Below are positions 60,288 to 64,000 of a DNA stretch of 64,000 nt, one piece after another. A model generated the notes under the pieces. The model did not search any database. It was not told the origin of the DNA and worked only from the letters and a program-made list of their open reading frames with translations. The stretch lies in the NCBI GenBank assembly GCA_963846565.1, contig CAWJWL010000005.1, positions 930,001-994,000 on the forward strand. The letters run 5' to 3'. Position 1 is the first letter of the stretch; each line of letters starts with the position of its first letter. The position numbers and the translations under genes were made by a program. Source of the stretch: WHSW01 sp963846565. GTDB taxonomy: Bacteria; Actinomycetota; Thermoleophilia; Solirubrobacterales; 70-9.

Positions 60288-61571
60288 TTACGCGGCCGGT
60301 GCGGCGAGCCTGCCCGCGGATTGATAGGCGGCGAGCAGCCGATCGACCGTGTCGGCGATCGTAGCGGGTGGTGCGATCTGGGCGTGCAAACGCTCCCAGA
60401 GCTCGGGGGACTCGACTGCCTCTTCGATCCGGTCCGCCAGGTCGAGCGCGTTTCCGGCGCGGAAGTGGAGCCCGTTCACGCCGGGGGTGACCTTCTCCGC
60501 CATTCCGCCGATGTCGCTGCAGATGACCGGGCGCCCGAACTTGAACGCCTCCTGGATCACGAGCGGCGAGTTCTCCCACCACGTCGACGGGATGATCACC
60601 CAGTCCACGCGTGCCATCAGGCCGCGCAGCTCCTCGTGCCGATACGGGCCGAAGAAGCGCACCGTGGCCTCCTGGGCTTCGAGTAGCTCGACGATCTGCT
60701 CGGCGAACTCTCGGTCCTGCATCTCGAGGTTGGCGCCGTGCAGGTCGAGGCGGAACCGGCTCCGCGTCTTCGCCGGCAACTTCTCCACCGCCTCGAGCAG
60801 GACATGAATGCCCTTGAACGGGTTGACCTGGCCGAAGAAGCCGAAGGTCGACCGGCGGCCGTGCCGCGGGAGCTCGCGCGGGGGCGGCGCCTCCTCCGGC
60901 ACCTGGCCGTTCTCGAGCATCACGATCCGGTCCTCCGGCAGGCCCCAATCGATGTAGCGCTGGCGCAGGAACTCGCTTGGCGAGATGAACAGGTCGACGA
61001 CCTCGAAGTGCGACTTGATGAAGAGCTCGCGGAGGAAGAAGTCCGTGGGCGCGTACAGGGGGAAGCAGCGGTGGCAGTCGTCCGGAGCGGATCGATTGCA
61101 GAGCGCGCGCGTTCCGGTCTTGACCATCTGGCCGTTGTTGTGGCAGAGCGCCCAGTAGTCGTGCAGGGTGACCACGAGGCGCGTATCCGGGTTGGCGCGC
61201 TTGACCTCGCGCAGGAGCTCGATGCCCAGATGCAGGTAGTGATGGAAATGGACCACGTCCGGTTGGAGGTTGCGGAGAAAGTCGCGGAAGTGGCTCCAGA
61301 CGATGTGCTTGTTGGGCTGCGAGAAGTTGAAGACGTCCGGCATCTCGGAGTGCCAGAGGATCTCCCGCGAACCTTCACGGAGGGAGAACGGCGTGCCGCC
61401 GTGGCCGCTTCCCCCCTCGGCCCGCGCGAGGAAGTAGGCGTCGACGTCCGGTCGCTTCACCATCTCCTTGAACGAGTCGTAGGCGGCGAGCTCGCCCCCT
61501 CCGGTGTTCGTCTCCGGGTGCCCGTGGGCGACGATCAGGATCTTCTGCCTGTCGGCCGGCGTGCTACCCAT
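60288..61571 (-). CDS. GT4-family glycosyltransferase
   Basis: 427 residues. N-terminal half KILIVAHGHPETNTGGGELAAYDSF with the acceptor-side GGGE, then FHHYLHLGIELLREV. The donor half has FGFFGQVNPFKGIHVLLEAVEKL, VRFFGPYRHEELRGLMARVD and the closing IIPSTWWENSPLVIQEAFKFGRPVICSDIGGMAE with the E-x7-E catalytic pattern. LHDYWALCHNNGQMV, with several nearby Cys, is shared with GT4 enzymes of surface-polysaccharide loci. It starts 8 nt inside the end of the large GT2, so the two are coupled. Confidence 0.92.
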   Translation of the reverse strand: MGSTPADRQKILIVAHGHPETNTGGGELAAYDSFKEMVKRPDVDAYFLARAEGGSGHGGTPFSLREGSREILWHSEMPDVFNFSQPNKHIVWSHFRDFLRNLQPDVVHFHHYLHLGIELLREVKRANPDTRLVVTLHDYWALCHNNGQMVKTGTRALCNRSAPDDCHRCFPLYAPTDFFLRELFIKSHFEVVDLFISPSEFLRQRYIDWGLPEDRIVMLENGQVPEEAPPPRELPRHGRRSTFGFFGQVNPFKGIHVLLEAVEKLPAKTRSRFRLDLHGANLEMQDREFAEQIVELLEAQEATVRFFGPYRHEELRGLMARVDWVIIPSTWWENSPLVIQEAFKFGRPVICSDIGGMAEKVTPGVNGLHFRAGNALDLADRIEEAVESPELWERLHAQIAPPATIADTVDRLLAAYQSAGRLAAPAA

Positions 61572-64000
61572 CTTGCTTCCCGGTGGAGAGCAGCTCGATC
61601 GTCTCGTCCCAGCGGCTCGTCATCTGCCAGCAGTTGTAGAGCGTGATCTTCGCCCGCATCGAGTTGTGGTCGTCGAGCTGCTGCGACTGACGTTCGAGGT
61701 GGAAGAGCTCGATCCCGGGGAGGTAGTAGACATGGCGGCCCGCGCCCGCGACCTTCAGGCAAAGGTCCGAGTCCTCGAAGTCGCCGCGGATGAAGTCCTC
61801 GTCGAGCCCTCCCAGCTCCCGATAGAGGTCAGCCGGGATCAGCATGCAGGCGGCGGTGACCGCGTCGACCACCGTCGGCCCCTGTGCCGGGTCGGTGCTT
61901 GTCGGCTGGCCCTTGCCGGGATGGAGGTTTCCCCACATGCCGCCCAGACCCGGGGTGCGTTCGAACCTCATTCCGGCGTGTTGGAGCGAGCCGTCGTGGT
62001 AGAGCAGGCGAACGCCGGCCGCGCCGGCATCGTCGAGGCTTGCGAACGTGTCCAGCAGGCGGCCTGACCACCCGGGCTCCTTCGGCATGACGTCGGAGTT
62101 GAGCAGCAGCAGGAGCTCCCCGCGGGCGACCGACGCGGCGGCGTTGTTGGCGCCCGCGTAACCGAAGTTGTCGTGGCCGTAGAGCACCCTGAAGGGAACG
62201 TCGAACATCGGCTGGATGTTGCGGGCGTACAGCAGCACGGCCTCGAAGATCTTCGGGTCGTCGATCATGTAGAGGAGTTCGTGCTCACGCATCTCGGGAT
62301 CGCCGGCGAAGAGCGCGAGCTGGTACTCGATGAAGTCCCAGCGGCCGTAGATCGGGATGATGATCGAGAGCCGTGGACTGCTCGGAACCGGCCCGAAGTC
62401 GTGAATCTCGATCTGCTTCTCGGGGCGAGGCCGATCCGCCCAGATCTTGCGTACGGCAGGGCCGATGGTGTCCATCACGCGGCGCAGTTCCGGATGGGAC
62501 GGGCCAACCAGGGACAGCAGGGCTTCGACGTCGCGAATCGGCAAGGAGGCGGTCTGCGGAGGGCCGAGCACGAGCCGGCCGACGATCTCGCTCTCGGTTG
62601 CGACGACGGCGATCAAGGGCTCGTCCTCGCCGACCTCGAGGCCGGCCGCATGGGCGATCAGGCCCTGCTCGAGGTTGCGGAGGTCGTACTGCTCACGGTG
62701 CAGCTCATGGACGTCGTGCCGGAAGACGTAGATCATCTCCTCGGTCAGGTTCTCGGCTTGGCCACCCGGGGTGCAGAGCCAGATCCTGATCTCCTCGCCG
62801 GTGCCGTTGACGCACCAGCCGGTCAAGAGCGGCCCGCTGCCGGGGATCGCGACCGACTGATCGATGCTGAGCCTGAGTCCGGTTTCGGCCGCGAGGTCCG
62901 GCGAGACGTGGGCAAGCGCCGTCCAGACGTGATCGCCGAGCTCTCGGCTCAGCCGGGGCGCCAGCTCTCGCCCGACGAACGCCCATTCCTCTTGTAAGAG
63001 GGCCGCGGTCCGCTCGGTCGAGTCGTCGGCCCGGGCGCGAAGCGAGCTCACCTCGTCACCGGTCTCGTAGGTGATCTCGAGGCGTGGCTCCGCGTCGGGG
63101 TCGGCGAATCCAGGCACGACCAGGTGGAAGCCGACCTCTTCCGGGTCCGGAAGGGCGTCGCGGGTGCCCTGTCTCGCGGCAAATGCGCCGACGACGTCCG
63201 GCCGTGACTTTGCCCAGTCGGCTTCCGAGCGCGGATCGACCTCTTGCCCGTCGCCCCACCTCAGCGAGAGCTTGCCGTGATCGGAACCGCTGCGCAAAAA
63301 CCACCCGGCGACGAGGACCCCGTCGCCGTCGAGCCGGATGCAGTGCTCGATCGACAGTGCCGCGAACTCGCCTCCCCCGTCGGCGAGCTGCCAGCCCACC
63401 GGCTGGCGGAGCGGCAGCTCGGCGTCGCCGGCAACGATCGCCCGCGACTCGCTGCTGTCGATGATCGTTTCCTTGATCCGGGAGCGCGATTCGGTGGGTG
63501 TGGCCACCACACGGGCGTCGGGCGTCTTCTTCGGCGTCGGGTCGCTCGGTCGCAGGGTCTGCCAGGCGTCGTCGATGTCGCCGTTCGCCGCGGCTGAGAG
63601 CTGGCCTCGGACGAGCTCGGGATGCGCGGCGGTGAGGGCCTTGACCGCCGGCACGCTTACGACCGCTTCGATCGAGAACACGCGCGTGCCGAACGCACCG
63701 GCGCAGGTCAGGATGAGCGGCGCCCCTCGATCGCCGTCGAGGGCGGGAACGAAGCAGGCGAACCCGATCTCGGCGCCGATGTCGGAGCGATCGGCCTCGG
63801 CGAGCTTTCCCGCGAAGCCGTTGAGGACGTCGAGGCGGGTGACGGTCTCGCCCTCGTACCGGGGATCGAGCCCTTCGGCCGCCCGGTAGGAGAGGGTGAG
63901 GTCCGCGACCTGCGCATCGGTCTCCAGGATCCAGCCGGAAACGAATGCGCCGCTGCTGCCGAGTGCCACGCAGTGATCGATCGAGAGGCCGACGAAATCC
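61564..64000 (-). CDS. Very large modular GT2 glycosyltransferase, N-terminus beyond the window
   Basis: At least 811 residues; the frame is open to the window edge. Three beta-sandwich modules come first, each starting with a related line: LSIDHCVALGSSGAFVSGW, LSIEHCIRLDGDGVLVAGW and LSIDQSVAIPGSGPLLTGW, about 200-250 residues apart. A GT-A domain occupies the last 265 residues: RLSIIIPIYGRWDFIEYQL, ELLLLLNSDVMPKE, MWGNLHPG and an ED motif (FEDSDLCLKVAGAG). A GTG at 63969 lies within the first module and is not a credible start. The modules probably bind sugars or tether the enzyme to a polymer. It is the first gene, within view, of a unit running to at least 60288. Confidence 0.88.
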   Translation of the reverse strand, partial: DFVGLSIDHCVALGSSGAFVSGWILETDAQVADLTLSYRAAEGLDPRYEGETVTRLDVLNGFAGKLAEADRSDIGAEIGFACFVPALDGDRGAPLILTCAGAFGTRVFSIEAVVSVPAVKALTAAHPELVRGQLSAAANGDIDDAWQTLRPSDPTPKKTPDARVVATPTESRSRIKETIIDSSESRAIVAGDAELPLRQPVGWQLADGGGEFAALSIEHCIRLDGDGVLVAGWFLRSGSDHGKLSLRWGDGQEVDPRSEADWAKSRPDVVGAFAARQGTRDALPDPEEVGFHLVVPGFADPDAEPRLEITYETGDEVSSLRARADDSTERTAALLQEEWAFVGRELAPRLSRELGDHVWTALAHVSPDLAAETGLRLSIDQSVAIPGSGPLLTGWCVNGTGEEIRIWLCTPGGQAENLTEEMIYVFRHDVHELHREQYDLRNLEQGLIAHAAGLEVGEDEPLIAVVATESEIVGRLVLGPPQTASLPIRDVEALLSLVGPSHPELRRVMDTIGPAVRKIWADRPRPEKQIEIHDFGPVPSSPRLSIIIPIYGRWDFIEYQLALFAGDPEMREHELLYMIDDPKIFEAVLLYARNIQPMFDVPFRVLYGHDNFGYAGANNAAASVARGELLLLLNSDVMPKEPGWSGRLLDTFASLDDAGAAGVRLLYHDGSLQHAGMRFERTPGLGGMWGNLHPGKGQPTSTDPAQGPTVVDAVTAACMLIPADLYRELGGLDEDFIRGDFEDSDLCLKVAGAGRHVYYLPGIELFHLERQSQQLDDHNSMRAKITLYNCWQMTSRWDETIELLSTGKQDG

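Overview
The window is high-GC throughout and looks like chromosomal DNA from an actinobacterium. The closest fit is the class Thermoleophilia (Solirubrobacterales or a relative). This rests on gene content: many secreted FG-GAP, Ig-like and RTX-like proteins, a pgsA/malic enzyme/rpoD housekeeping block, frequent GTG/TTG starts, and many start codons 7-10 nt behind a TANNNT box, as expected for leaderless transcripts. I see no phage, insertion sequence, CRISPR array or plasmid function. The taxonomic call is an inference.

Layout. 0-5 kb: two-component system (the kinase is frameshifted), a large secreted protein, tRNA-Thr(CGT) and a decayed gene. 5-10 kb: GroES-like co-chaperonin, a GT2, a DPM1-type GT2 coupled to an unusual beta-helix/DUF2304 fusion, a TMEM175-type channel, a thioesterase and two Tat-type ferritin-like proteins. 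11-16 kb: family-5 uracil-DNA glycosylase, malic enzyme and pgsA (both frameshifted), FolE2/MptA and the principal sigma factor. 16-19.5 kb: two tandem sulfatases and tRNA-Tyr. 19.6-29.3 kb: CsbD, then Lrp/AsnC divergent from a DUF6421-type protein. A duplication scar and a 1129-residue FG-GAP/RTX protein follow, then a cupin, an SDR and a threonine-aldolase-like PLP enzyme, and tRNA-Thr(GGT). 29-33.5 kb: esterase, FHA protein, acyl-CoA dehydrogenase and a secreted RTX-like protein.

33.5-46 kb is a first surface-glycan region: glycosyltransferases, a four-gene methyltransferase/GT operon with 4-nt overlaps, an ECF sigma factor facing a small membrane protein, an O-antigen-ligase-like protein, a Gly-rich anchored protein, a two-domain GT2, an RTX remnant, a GH-A glycosidase and a secreted metalloprotease. 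47-49 kb holds rpmG-secE-nusG behind a structured leader, then a metallophosphoesterase. 49-64 kb is a second locus with five sulfotransferase-like proteins of three architectures, two methyltransferases, a GT4 and a very large modular GT2 cut by the window edge. I read it as a sulfated, methylated cell-surface glycan locus; the product is unknown.

Most notable: the 49-64 kb sulfotransferase locus; the Lrp/DUF6421/SDR/threonine-aldolase set split by a duplicated FG-GAP region; three single-base frameshifts in conserved genes within 13.5 kb; the leaderless-promoter pattern; and the hairpins ahead of rpmG-secE-nusG.
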